Positions 11,136 through 20,214 of a stretch of DNA of 64,000 nt are shown one piece after another. Within the stretch, counting starts at the first letter, position 1; each line of letters begins with the position of its first letter. Source of the DNA: Mesostigma viride (lineage: Eukaryota; Streptophyta; Mesostigmatophyceae; Mesostigmatales; Mesostigmataceae). The position numbers were made by a program, and so were the translations under genes. The notes beneath the pieces are model-generated. The model searched no databases and was not told the origin of the DNA. It was given only the letters and a program-made list of their open reading frames with translations. The DNA lies in the NCBI GenBank assembly GCA_009746045.1, contig RPFO01000078.1, forward strand, positions 1,645,107-1,709,106, read 5' to 3'.

Positions 11136-12417
11136 TTTGCTTTGCTTTGCTTTGCTTTGCTTTGCTTTGCTTTGCTTTGCTTTGCTTTGCTGTGCTTTGC
11201 TTTGCTTTGCTTTGCTTTGCTTTGCTTTGCTTTGCTTTGCTTTGCTTTGCTTTGCTTTGCTTTGCTTTGCTTTGCTTTGCTTTGCTTTGCTTTGCTTTGC
11301 TTTGCTTTGCTTTGCTTTGCTTTGCTTTGCTTTGCTTTGCTTTGCTTTGCTTTGCTTTGCTTTGCTTTGCTTTGCTTTGCTTTGCTTTGCTTTGCTTTGC
11401 TTTGCTTTGCTTTGCTTTGCTTTGCTTTGCTTTGCTTTGCTTTGCTTTGCTTTGCTTTGCTTTGCTTTGCTTTGCTTTGCTTTGCTTTGCTTTGCTTTGC
11501 TTTGCTTTGCTTTGCTTTGCTTTGCTTTGCTTTGCTTTGCTTTGCTTTGCTTTGCTTTGCTTTGCTTTGCTTTGCTTTGCTTTGCTTTGCTTTGCTTTGC
11601 TTTGCTTTGCTTTGCTTTGCTTTGCTTTGCTTTGCTTTGCTTTGCTTTGCTTTGCTTTGCTTTGCTTTGCTTTGCTTTGCTTTGCTTTGCTTTGCTTTGC
11701 TTTGCTTTGCTTTGCTTTGCTTTGCTTTGCTTTGCTTTGCTTTGCTTTGCTTTGCTTTGCTTTGCTTTGCTTTGCTTTGCTTTGCTTTGCTTTGCTTTGC
11801 TTTGCTTTGCTTTGCTTTGCTTTGCTTTGCTTTGCTTTGCTTTGCTTTGCTTTGCTTTGCTTTGCTTTGCTTTGCTTTGCTTTGCTTTGCTTTGCTTTGC
11901 TTTGCTTTGCTTTGCTTTGCTTTGCTTTGCTTTGCTTTGCTTTGCTTTGCTTTGCTTTGCTTTGCTTTGCTTTGCTTTGCTTTGCTTTGCTTTGCTTTGC
12001 TTTGCTTTGCTTTGCTTTGCTTTGCTTTGCTTTGCTTTGCTTTGCTTTGCTTTGCTTTGCTTTGCTTTGCTTTGCTTTGCTTTGCTTTGCTTTGCTTTGC
12101 TTTGCTTTGCTTTGCTTTGCTTTGCTTTGCTTTGCTTTGCTTTGCTTTGCTTTGCTTTGCTTTGCTTTGCTTTGCTTTGCTTTGCTTTGCTTTGCTTTGC
12201 TTTGCTTTGCTTTGCTTTGCTTTGCTTTGCTTTGCTTTGCTTTGCTTTGCTTGCTTTGCTTTGCTTTGCTTTGCTTTGCTTTGCTTTGCTTTGCTTTGCT
12301 TTGCTTTGCTTTGCTTTGCTTTGCTTTGCTTTGCTTTGCTTTGCCTTGCCTTGCCTTGCCTGGCCTGGCCTGGCCTGGCCTTGCATTGCTTTGCCTCCCC
12401 TCCCCTCCCCTCCCCTC
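11136..12417. repeat. (TTTGC)n pentanucleotide satellite with a decay gradient
   Basis: About 240 nearly perfect TTTGC units run from 11136 to 12343, with one TGTGC variant near 11190 and one unit shortened near 12251. The array then changes stepwise to CTTGC, CCTGG and CTCCC units before ending. It lies between the 3' ends of the two convergent transposon genes. All frames are open and give Leu/Cys/Phe/Ala or Lys/Gln/Ser/Ala polymers, which I do not regard as genes. Confidence 0.97.
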
Positions 12418-12421
12418 CTAT

Positions 12422-12489
12422 CATATTAAGTGAGACAACTAGGCCTGGACGCATGGCGTACCAACGTCATATATATGTCTCACTTAATA
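12422..12489. mobile_element. 68-bp terminal-inverted-repeat element
   Basis: ATATTAAGTGAGACA at the left is matched by TGTCTCACTTAATAT at the right, with under 40 bp between them. The same GAGACAA-type terminus recurs near 43487, 44090 and 36480, so this is the smallest member of a dispersed family. Confidence 0.6.
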
Positions 12490-12784
12490 TATCTATTTCA
12501 ATGCTTCCCATCGGCGACGCCACATCAGTAATGGGCTAAGTTGCCCCCAAAATCAATTATATAGTATAGGATTCTTCATTGTGCATCAAAGGGTCTATTG
12601 AGAATCTATTGAGGGTCTACTGCTACATGTCTCCCATTCGGGACCGCGTGTAATACCAAAATCAATTAGTTGAAATTGCACAGCATTGAAATGCAAACCC
12701 TAAACTGCAAACCCATGTGATGGTGGCCTAGCCATGACCAATTTGCTATGACAAACATCATGTGCGTCATGCCACATGAGTGCA

Positions 12785-14060
12785 TTAGAGAGACTCAAGC
12801 GTCTCCAAAAGCTTCTTGCGTGCCATGGCAGCAATGTCAGGCTCACATGACCATTTCTCTAATGTGTCGTTCAGGATCTCAATTTTGATTTTCTTAGCCT
12901 CCGCTGCGGACTTCGCTGCGGTCTCAACATCTGCCGCAGCTAGCTTTGCTTGCTCCCGGGCAAGCATCTTCTCCTTTGCTGCAAAGTATGACCCTGCAGC
13001 ATCTTGTCCACCATCCGTAGCAGGTGTGTCCTCAACCTTCACCGGGTTGTTTGAGGTTCCAGATGCGCTCCCCGGGTTGATATATCTCTTCAACCCCCTA
13101 ATGGCCTTCTTGGCTGCTTGATGAGTTCATTACGCACACGCACACGCACACGCACACGCACACGCACACGCACACGCACACACACACGCACACGCACACG
13201 CACACGCACACGCACACACACACACACACGCACACGCACACGCACACGCACACGCCCACACACACGCACACGCACACGCACACGCACACGCCCACACACA
13301 CGCCCACGCACACGCACACACATGCAGAATATTAGCACAACCCGGGCAAGCCCAATCACACGCAAATAGCACAAGATAGGACACGCCAGTAGTCTAGCTG
13401 GAAAAAACTCACTGTTGGTGCAAAGTTACACTTTGAATGCAGGGAAATGCAGGGAAATATTGTCAGAGGGCACTTACAAGCTGGCTTGGTCGACCCGCTG
13501 ACGCCTCCGACGGCATCCTCAAACGCCACCTCCCCGTCGACGGTCCGCAGGACGGCTTCCATCATGCCATACTTGACCAGGTAGAGCCAGAAATACAGCA
13601 CTCCATTGTTGTTCACGTAGTCGGCCCTGTTCGGGTTGTTCTGCCCGCTCCTCTCGTAGTTAGAAGCAGCGACACTGACCTCGGAACGGATTTCGTTGTA
13701 CTTATCCTTTATGTACTTGGCTGTTCTGCCTGCCGTGTGCTGTGGCTTAGAAGGGTCAATTGGCAGCTTCATGCCGCATTCACCAAACTGCTCGGCTTTT
13801 GGTTGATAGGAGGTGTCGCAGAAGAGGTTAGCAAGCGCATCAAAAAACTGGGGCCTTTCGTCCTTGTCATCTAGAGTTTCCCGGTCGCTACCCGCAGCAT
13901 AATGGGACCACTCTGGCCTGATGCTTTCGTCGCAAATGCAATGTGCTAGGCGCGCTGTCTGATCCATGGTCCACCTCGGCCCTTTGGCATGATTCTGGCC
14001 GCAACTGCAAACTGTAGATTCAGCCAAAAGTGGCCCATCTGCCCCTTCGGGTTCCGCCAT
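12785..14060 (-). CDS. Myb/SANT-like DNA-binding protein of the PIF/Harbinger element, two exons
   Basis: Exon 1 is 14060-13478 and exon 2 is 13113-12785. Donor GCTT|GTAAGT and acceptor AAGCAG|CCAAG give an in-frame join (TKPA-S-KKAIRG) and a 303-aa protein. Residues ~28-150 hold the Myb/SANT-like helical domain (RWTMDQTARLAHCICDE), usually the part that binds the transposon ends and brings the transposase to them. Exon 2 encodes an Ala/Lys/Glu-rich helix, a likely coiled coil for assembly. The gene converges on the transposase gene inside the same inverted repeats. The 364-bp intron is largely a CACACG microsatellite. No disabling change is seen. Confidence 0.8.
13131..13322. repeat. (CACACG)n microsatellite
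   Basis: Alternating CACACG and CACA units fill the intron of the Myb-like gene. Frames remain open only because of the repeat. Confidence 0.95.
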
Positions 14061-14286
14061 GACCGCTACTTTCCAGTTCCGCCGCAGTTGGGTTCTTTGA
14101 TCACGTAGTCAGGCTGGATGGGCGCCCCTCTACCGAACTGACACGTGTATGTTTCTTGGCGGGAGTACTGGTCTTTGGCTTTTAGTCCGTTTTTCGTATA
14201 GACTGGCCCGGAACCTTCGGAACAGGTATCTTTCTAAAAAATGACCGGCTCAGGTTTTATCAAAAGTCCGTATAGACCGGGCCTTA

Positions 14287-15963
14287 AAGTCCTACCACTC
14301 TAACGGACTGAGTTTGTGCGCCTACCAGGCGCCGCGCCAATCATAATTTAACGGTCAAACCTGGGGGGATCGAAAGATCTAGACGTCAGCTTTCCGTAGA
14401 GCACTTCAGACCGTACTTTGGACACCTGGCCAGGGAGATATGCTTGAGCAAAGTTAGGGGGGTACCATGGTCCAACGGGACCGACGTGCAGGAAAAATAT
14501 TGACGCGCACGGCTATGGCGGTGCAAAGAACTGACTGGTACGAGAGAATGGCTTGACGTATTGGACTCAAATTTTGTAGGCATGATTCTTAGATCCTAAA
14601 AATTGAATATCCCTAGCCATGGAAGGTTTGGAGGTACGTAGATGGGTCTCGGGGTGCTGGTCGGCGCAGCAAATGACGTTAGCGGCCAGGCAGTGATGGT
14701 GCGAGTGCTGCATGTTGCTAGGCCGAATTTTCCCAGACATCTGCGCATCGATCAATTTAGTACGTTGTTCCCAACAAGATTTATTAGCATTGGCAGCCAG
14801 TAAAGGCTCGAGGCTACGTCCATTACTCTGGCGTGCTGGCTCGCGCAAGAAAGGTAATCTGCTGTACCGACCTGGTACGTTCTAGCCTCCAAGCGTGTTC
14901 TATTAGCCGTATATAGTTGTATTATCGTTTAAAGATAATATCAGAGTTATTACCGAGGGGTTGTGATTGTCTTTTTGTTGTTTTGCTGCCTCTACGCATC
15001 GGCTTGTCATGGTTGGGGAATACCATCAGGTCAAGCAGATTTTGGACCATGTTTGGTCACCGTTAGCTGATGCTGCAACGGAAATAGCGAGGTAACGATT
15101 GTTATCGGTCACTAATATGGTAACGTTGATTACCCAATGCTTTTCCTTGGTCAAGCACCCCGAGACAAGTTCTTTTCTGACCAGTGTTAGGCGTGGCTTC
15201 TTGTTTTGCTGGCCAACGCCCACCTTCTTGTTTTGCATCCATTGCATGTGAAAATCGTGGAGATACCCATAACCTGTTTGCATGGGAGCATTATACCAAC
15301 TTATTCCTATTGTTTTATTCATGGTTTCCAAGAACATAGAGGTGTTTTGTCGTTCATTGGGTGTGTTAGTGATGTAGCTCCTTGCCACCCTTTGTACGCG
15401 CGCTTTAGGCCTTGATATGAGCCTTACACCTATTGTATAGCATGAGCTTGTGTCTTATATGCTGGACATGGTGTTGGCATTGCTTTTGTGGCCATCTAGT
15501 TGTTGTTTTGTGCCACTTTGGGATAGGAAACCTATACGGCAGTTCTAGCAACCGTCCCCAAATAGCTTGCACCGTTATAACGGTCTGAGCTATTTTGGGC
15601 TGTTTGCTAGCTAGCATGTGCAGTTCTGTGACATTTCATGCTGTGAATGCATTGATGGCATGCCTGTGATTCTAATAAACTGCCTTTAAAAGGCCAGGGC
15701 CACCTGATTTGTGTAAATGGTCTATAATGCATTATATATGTCTCCAACCCCATGTGCACCGTACCCCCCTGGGGGGGTGCTATTTATAGCATGCATGGGG
15801 CATAGATATGTGACCAACCAATTTTCCCAAACATTATTTGATATAAAAGCATGCTTGGTTCCAAGGGTGGGCCAGAAAATGTTATTTGGCTAGTTACTCT
15901 CAGGCGCACAAAGATACCCAAACTCAGTCCGTTTCGGTGGTTCCAGTCCAGACGGTTGAAGAG
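14287..15963. other. no gene recognised
   Basis: I find no convincing reading frame, splice pattern or terminal repeat between the PIF/Harbinger element and the second 37-bp array. Short open frames are scattered and have unremarkable composition. Confidence 0.5.
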
Positions 15964-16225
15964 TTAAAAAGAAGCCGTGTCGCTGGCTGAGGACCAACAC
16001 GAAAAAAGAAAACATATTGCTGGCTGAGGACCAACCCTAAAAAAGAAGGCATATCGCTGGCTGAGGACCAACACGAAAAAAGAAGCCATGTCGCTGGCTG
16101 AGGACCAACCCTTAAAAAGAAGGCATATCGCTGGCCGAGAACCAACCAGAAAAAAGAAGTCATGTCGCTGGCTGAGGACCAACACGAAAAAACAAGCCAT
16201 ATCGCTGGCTGAGGACTACAAAAGG
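15964..16225. repeat. 37-bp tandem array B
   Basis: About seven units (TCGCTGGCTGAGGACCAACA core) match array A at 8986-9265 in the same orientation, with more divergence between units (CACG or CCTT after CCAA, AAGCC or AAAAC at the end). Confidence 0.9.
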
Positions 16226-16763
16226 GCATCATAGACGCCACCCTGCTCGCGCGAGTAAGTAGGGGTTCGTTGCACATTTACCTGCACGCATAAATCAGGA
16301 AGGGGGAAAAACGGCATTGAACAGGACCACGATTAGAATTGGGCTAGCTATAAACTAACCGGACCATTTGAAGGCATAGCAACAAACATCACGCTCGACA
16401 TCAAAAAAGACTGCGCTGTTGATGCACCTTTTTCATTATGGCGGCGAGTTGAGGCGGCAGATTCCTCACCATCTTCAGCGATGATTATTACTAGGCAGCG
16501 ATGATTATTACAGAAAACAGCTATGGCGGCAGCAGTGGTGGTGCGGTTTTCGAAACCCAACAGCTGTTGTGACCGATCGTCCGTGGAGCGACCCCTGTCA
16601 ACGGCCCAGCGTAACCGGCGTTCAGGACGGAAAACGTGGCATGCTCGCCATTCGGCCAACGAGGCGAAACGCGGGTCTAGATTATTCTTATTGACAAACC
16701 GCGCATGCGGATTGGACGATTCACAATGTGACGTAATCCAAGCGTCGGTCTTCACGGTCCCGC

Positions 16764-16895
16764 AGGTATAAAAAGGAACAACACGCACGCAATTTGACGC
16801 GGCAATCGGAATGTTTGGAATCGGGCGTCACCATGCTGCTGTGGATAACGACGTCCGCGGTTCGATTCTAGCGTGAGCCCGGTGCTTTTTTGCAC
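16764..16895 (+). other. possible Pol III-type unit or tRNA relic
   Basis: A TATA-like GGTATAAAAAGG (near 16765) precedes an A-box-like TGCTGTGGATAACG (near 16836), a B-box-like GGTTCGATTCT (near 16859) and a T6 run (near 16886). GGGC...TCAC and GTGAGCCC can pair around it. The span between these arms is only ~58 nt and has no anticodon arm, so it is not a normal tRNA. Confidence 0.25.
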
Positions 16896-16931
16896 GTCGT
16901 CTGAGAGATCATCTGTCATATTTCCACCAGT

Positions 16932-16951
16932 CGTCACTCTGCAAAGCGACG
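16932..16951 (-). repeat. hairpin motif, isolated copy
   Basis: On the minus strand GTCGCTT-TGCA-GAGTGAC pairs fully with two G-U pairs. No gene or intron could be assigned around it. Confidence 0.6.
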
Positions 16952-17063
16952 TGCCTACTGCCACGTGGTATGGCAAAAATTTCGAATGCAGAACTTTTGG
17001 GGTATACAAATAAATATATTAATGAATCGGGTATAGTAAATGTATGGGCATATATACTAACAT

Positions 17064-19376
17064 TAAAAAATTAAATTAAATTAAATTATAACATGCCTCC
17101 GTGGGGAGGTCATGTAGCACATATTCCATGATGGATGGGGTGGAGGAAGCCGCGTGATCGAACTATACTAACGCTAGGCTATCTAGAAAATCCTAACTAC
17201 ACTACTCATCAAAACGCCTCCTCCGCTTGGGGGGAGGTGGCTTGCCCACAGGGTCGGGCGTGTGCGCCTTGACAATCTTCTTCCACCGCGTCTTGTCCTG
17301 CATGACAGTCCAAAGACGGGAGAGAGAGTGTATGCGGTGCTCAAACTGGGCTGGGACCACTAGGTCGTCCAGCAACATCTGAACGTAGTTGGTGACAGGT
17401 TTCCCTACCCTTTTGGGAATGTCCGCGGGGCCAGGCCAGGTCAGAATATGCCGCCCTGGCTGGCCAAGCCGCTGGGGGCCGGCCAGACCAAGGGTGGTGT
17501 CGACCTGGCTAGTGCGGGCAAGGTGTCCTACAAATGCTATCCTACGCTGCCTAATCTCGTCCGAAACACGAGGCATGCCATGATACAAAGACTCTGATGA
17601 CGGACGCTCGGAAAAACCTACGTTAAGGACCTGCCGGAGCATCCTGTAAACTGTGCCGTCGAGCCGAGCTGCCAGTTTGGGTGGGAGGGTCCACGCCTCG
17701 GCGCCATACGTGAGCACCGTGAGGACGAGGACCTTGAAGAGCATGCGTTTGCGGTGCCCGTCCAGGCCCTTCGAGCGCCAGTAAGGTGTGAGCGAACGGA
17801 GCTTGGCCCAGGCGAGGGCGATGCGGGTGTCCACATCGTCGTCGGTGTCGGGAAGCCAGCTCCCCAACAGCTTGAAGCGGTCGCGGAACGGGACCTCCGT
17901 CCCGTCGAGCAGGCGCGGCAGCGGTGGTTTACTGGAGGCCCCTATCACCATCGCCTCAGTCTTGACACTAATCTCCAACCCCACCGCCCGCGCCTCCAGG
18001 CCCAGGCAGTCCAGCCAGGTCTGAATGTGCTCGGGGCTCTCGATGAGGGTGGTGTCATCCGCATAAATCAGGTCGGCAAGGCGGTAACCAGGTCTAACCC
18101 CGCCGTGCTCTTTCACGTTAAGGATGTCCAAGCCTGGCTCGAACCCCTTAAGAGCAGTAAAGCGCGCACGTGCCCGGCGCATGACGTGATCCACGACAAT
18201 AATGAACAGGTATGGGGACAGGACACAACCTTGCCACACCCCGTGGTGAAGGGGGAATGGTGGAGTGGTGCCCTCCGCAGTCCGCACTACTGCCTGTGAG
18301 CCCTCATACAGTCGGCGAATGGCAGCAATAAACGCAGGTGGTACCTGATCCAGAGCTAGGATGGCCCAAAGAGCCTCCCAGAGAACCGTGTCAAAGGCCT
18401 TGATATAGTCAACAAAAATGAAGACCAGCGGCAAACTGTCAGGGGGAAGTCGACGCACCTCCTCCATCAACCGGCGCGCGACAAACACAGCCATGACAGT
18501 GTTACGACCACTACGGAAACCCATCTGAGACTCACCCAGGTGTGGGTCCAGCGCGGCGCGGAGCCTGTGCAGCATCATGCGCATGAAGACCTTCAGCGCG
18601 GCGCTCTGGAGGCAGACACCCCGGTAGTTGCCGGGGTCAGCAGCAGAGCCCTTCTTGTACAGCATGACGCGGATGGCCGTCTGCCACTCAGCAGGCGGAG
18701 GCTCGTCAGAGAGCAGGACACGGTTGCAGAACGCCAGCAGAAGATCCCTAACCGCCAGATCAGGGGTCTTCAGCAGCTCAGCAGAAAGGTGGTCGGCACC
18801 GACCGCTGCATCGTACCGCAGACGAGCAAGGGCGCCGTCCAATTCCTCCAAAGTGAAGGGGTGGACGACGTCGTCAGTGGCAAGGCAGCCCTCCTTCAAG
18901 GCGGGGACTTGGTAGTCCGCGGCCGAGGAGGGGGGCGCCGGTGGCGGCGGGGGTCCGGCGACCCCGAGGCGGGCGGCCGTCTCGGGGTGCAGCGGCGGGG
19001 GGGGGGCGCGAGCCCCACCGGTCAAGGAAACATTGTGGGCCAACCAGCGGTCAAGGCTTACCGGCGCCGTGCCGTCCCCCGTATGCTCCACCGGGGTGCG
19101 CTGCCGCCGGCCGCCGAGCCGGTCGAGGTGGTACCACATGTCCTTGCCCTGGTTGCGGGCCTGGCAGGCCTTGGCATCCGCGATGCACTGGGCCGCCTCC
19201 GCGTCCTGAGCGTGCTCGTAGGCCTCCACAAGGGCGGCCTTGAGCGATGGTTTCTGCAGCGGGTCCCGGTTACGCTTGAGGCGGTGCCGGGCGGCCAAGA
19301 CCTTGGGGTCCTGGCGGTAGAGCGGGCCGGGGCGGCGGCGAGGCATGACCGGCAGGTGCCGGGCCGCCAGCAGCGG
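17064..19376 (-). mobile_element. 5'-truncated LINE (non-LTR retrotransposon) with 10-bp target duplication
   Basis: ATACTAACAT lies at 17054-17063 and again at 19377-19386, directly outside the element. The 3' end (low coordinates) carries a CCTCC/GGAGG hairpin and an (AATTT)n tail. The endonuclease and ORF1 are missing, as expected from incomplete reverse transcription. The insertion sits in AT-rich DNA. Confidence 0.9.
17202..19346 (-). CDS. LINE ORF2 fragment: reverse transcriptase and C-terminal region
   Basis: The 714-aa frame has no internal stop. It starts inside ORF2, after the endonuclease, so the Met at 19346 is not the native start. Reverse-transcriptase blocks appear in order: the finger region YKKGSAADPGNYRGVCLQ, motif A FVDYIKAFDT, motif B GVWQGCVLSPYLF, motif C YADDTTL with both Asp, then thumb and a C-terminal HLARTSQVDT region shared by all LINE copies here. 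It would copy LINE RNA at nicked target DNA, but without the endonuclease this copy is dead as an autonomous element. The uninterrupted frame means a young insertion. Confidence 0.9.
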   Translation of the reverse strand: MPRRRPGPLYRQDPKVLAARHRLKRNRDPLQKPSLKAALVEAYEHAQDAEAAQCIADAKACQARNQGKDMWYHLDRLGGRRQRTPVEHTGDGTAPVSLDRWLAHNVSLTGGARAPPPPLHPETAARLGVAGPPPPPAPPSSAADYQVPALKEGCLATDDVVHPFTLEELDGALARLRYDAAVGADHLSAELLKTPDLAVRDLLLAFCNRVLLSDEPPPAEWQTAIRVMLYKKGSAADPGNYRGVCLQSAALKVFMRMMLHRLRAALDPHLGESQMGFRSGRNTVMAVFVARRLMEEVRRLPPDSLPLVFIFVDYIKAFDTVLWEALWAILALDQVPPAFIAAIRRLYEGSQAVVRTAEGTTPPFPLHHGVWQGCVLSPYLFIIVVDHVMRRARARFTALKGFEPGLDILNVKEHGGVRPGYRLADLIYADDTTLIESPEHIQTWLDCLGLEARAVGLEISVKTEAMVIGASSKPPLPRLLDGTEVPFRDRFKLLGSWLPDTDDDVDTRIALAWAKLRSLTPYWRSKGLDGHRKRMLFKVLVLTVLTYGAEAWTLPPKLAARLDGTVYRMLRQVLNVGFSERPSSESLYHGMPRVSDEIRQRRIAFVGHLARTSQVDTTLGLAGPQRLGQPGRHILTWPGPADIPKRVGKPVTNYVQMLLDDLVVPAQFEHRIHSLSRLWTVMQDKTRWKKIVKAHTPDPVGKPPPPKRRRRFDE

Positions 19377-19386
19377 ATACTAACAT

Positions 19387-19970
19387 GCTAGCCAATATAT
19401 GTAAACTTTCTGCTGTCAATATGCTTATTATTATGATTATTGTTATGAATATGATATATGTTCTTTCTAATATTTGTAAAATATATTTTCCTATTTACTG
19501 CTAACTTACTGTACTAGTTTTTTATATATATGCCTAGTGCTAGATAGATTAATGCCATGAATACAAATTTAAAATATTGATAAATTTATGACAATATTAC
19601 ATATATTTATGGACATCACTCTTTTTTTCATACAATAAGTAGAAAATATTTAGTATTAGAGATAGCTAGTCTGTCCAGTTCATATTTCTTCTATCTAAAC
19701 AATAATGATTGAATAGAAATAGTACTAAATACTAATTAAAACTATATAAATACCAATAAATACTTTCCATATTTCTGCTACATAATTAAACAATAATGAT
19801 TAAAAAATTATGTAATATTAATTTCAATATTCAATTTCATTAGTAGAATCTTAAATAATTCCATGAATTAATTCACTTCATTCGTGTTTTCCTGTCTTGG
19901 TGTGATCATCCAGGTACCTCGGCAACGACACGACACGCCTGAAAAATGAGCCGGGAAGGTGTGTTTCCAA
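19387..19970. other. AT-rich spacer, no gene
   Basis: Composition falls sharply compared with both flanks, with runs of A/T and short TATAT-type repeats. No coding frame is seen. It forms the right side of the LINE target site. Confidence 0.7.
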
Positions 19971-19983
19971 TGATGCAAATCTT

Positions 19984-20076
19984 GGTCGCGCTGCAGCGCG
20001 ACCTCTTCTCAGTTCCATACGAAAAGGCCTTAAAACTTGTGTGTAACTTCGCAAGGGTCGCGCTGCAGAGCTACCA
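19984..20076 (+). repeat. two hairpin motifs upstream of the transposase-like gene
   Basis: GGTCGCGCTGCAGCGCGACC at 19984-20003 is a perfect 20-bp palindrome. A second copy, GGGTCGCGCTGCAGAGCTAC, begins at 20055. They lie in the presumed 5' region of the gene at 20150-23626. Confidence 0.8.
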
Positions 20077-20149
20077 AAAATTTCATGAAGTTTGACTTTC
20101 TCTATATTTGCTTCGCAATTGAGATTCTTTTGTATCTGCGAAGAAGGTG

Positions 20150-20171
20150 GGGTCATTTCGCGGAGTGACCC
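20150..20171 (+). repeat. intronic hairpin motif at a donor site
   Basis: GGGTCATTT-CGCG-GAGTGACCC pairs completely with two G-U wobbles and has the same sense as copies 1 and 2. It begins directly after a possible donor (GAAG|GTGG) and ends ~42 nt before the acceptor TTTCTGCAG (20214). Confidence 0.75.
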
Positions 20172-20214
20172 TGCTAATATGTTAATTGTCCGTGAATTTC
20201 TTTTTGTTTCTGCA

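Larger units (their letters stand above)
9307..14283. mobile_element. complete PIF/Harbinger DNA transposon, 4,977 bp
   Basis: The ends are inverted repeats beginning GGCCCGGTCTATACGGACTT (about 30 bp), each flanked by TTA (9304-9306 and 14284-14286), the target duplication typical of PIF/Harbinger. Inside are a DDE transposase gene on the plus strand and a convergent Myb/SANT-like gene on the minus strand, which is the usual two-gene set of this superfamily. Both genes are intact once one intron each is removed, so the copy could be autonomous. A 1.2-kb (TTTGC)n block, a CACACG repeat and a 68-bp inverted-repeat element lie within it. Confidence 0.93.

Noticed and set aside
11064-12539. Leu/Cys/Phe/Ala and Lys/Gln/Ser/Ala open frames over 400 codons long
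   Set aside because: They are translations of (TTTGC)n. The flanking parts match the transposase 3' region and spacer, not a gene.
17389-19391. Plus-strand open frames opposite the LINE
   Set aside because: They are shadows of the minus-strand reverse-transcriptase frame. The minus strand carries all motifs in order.
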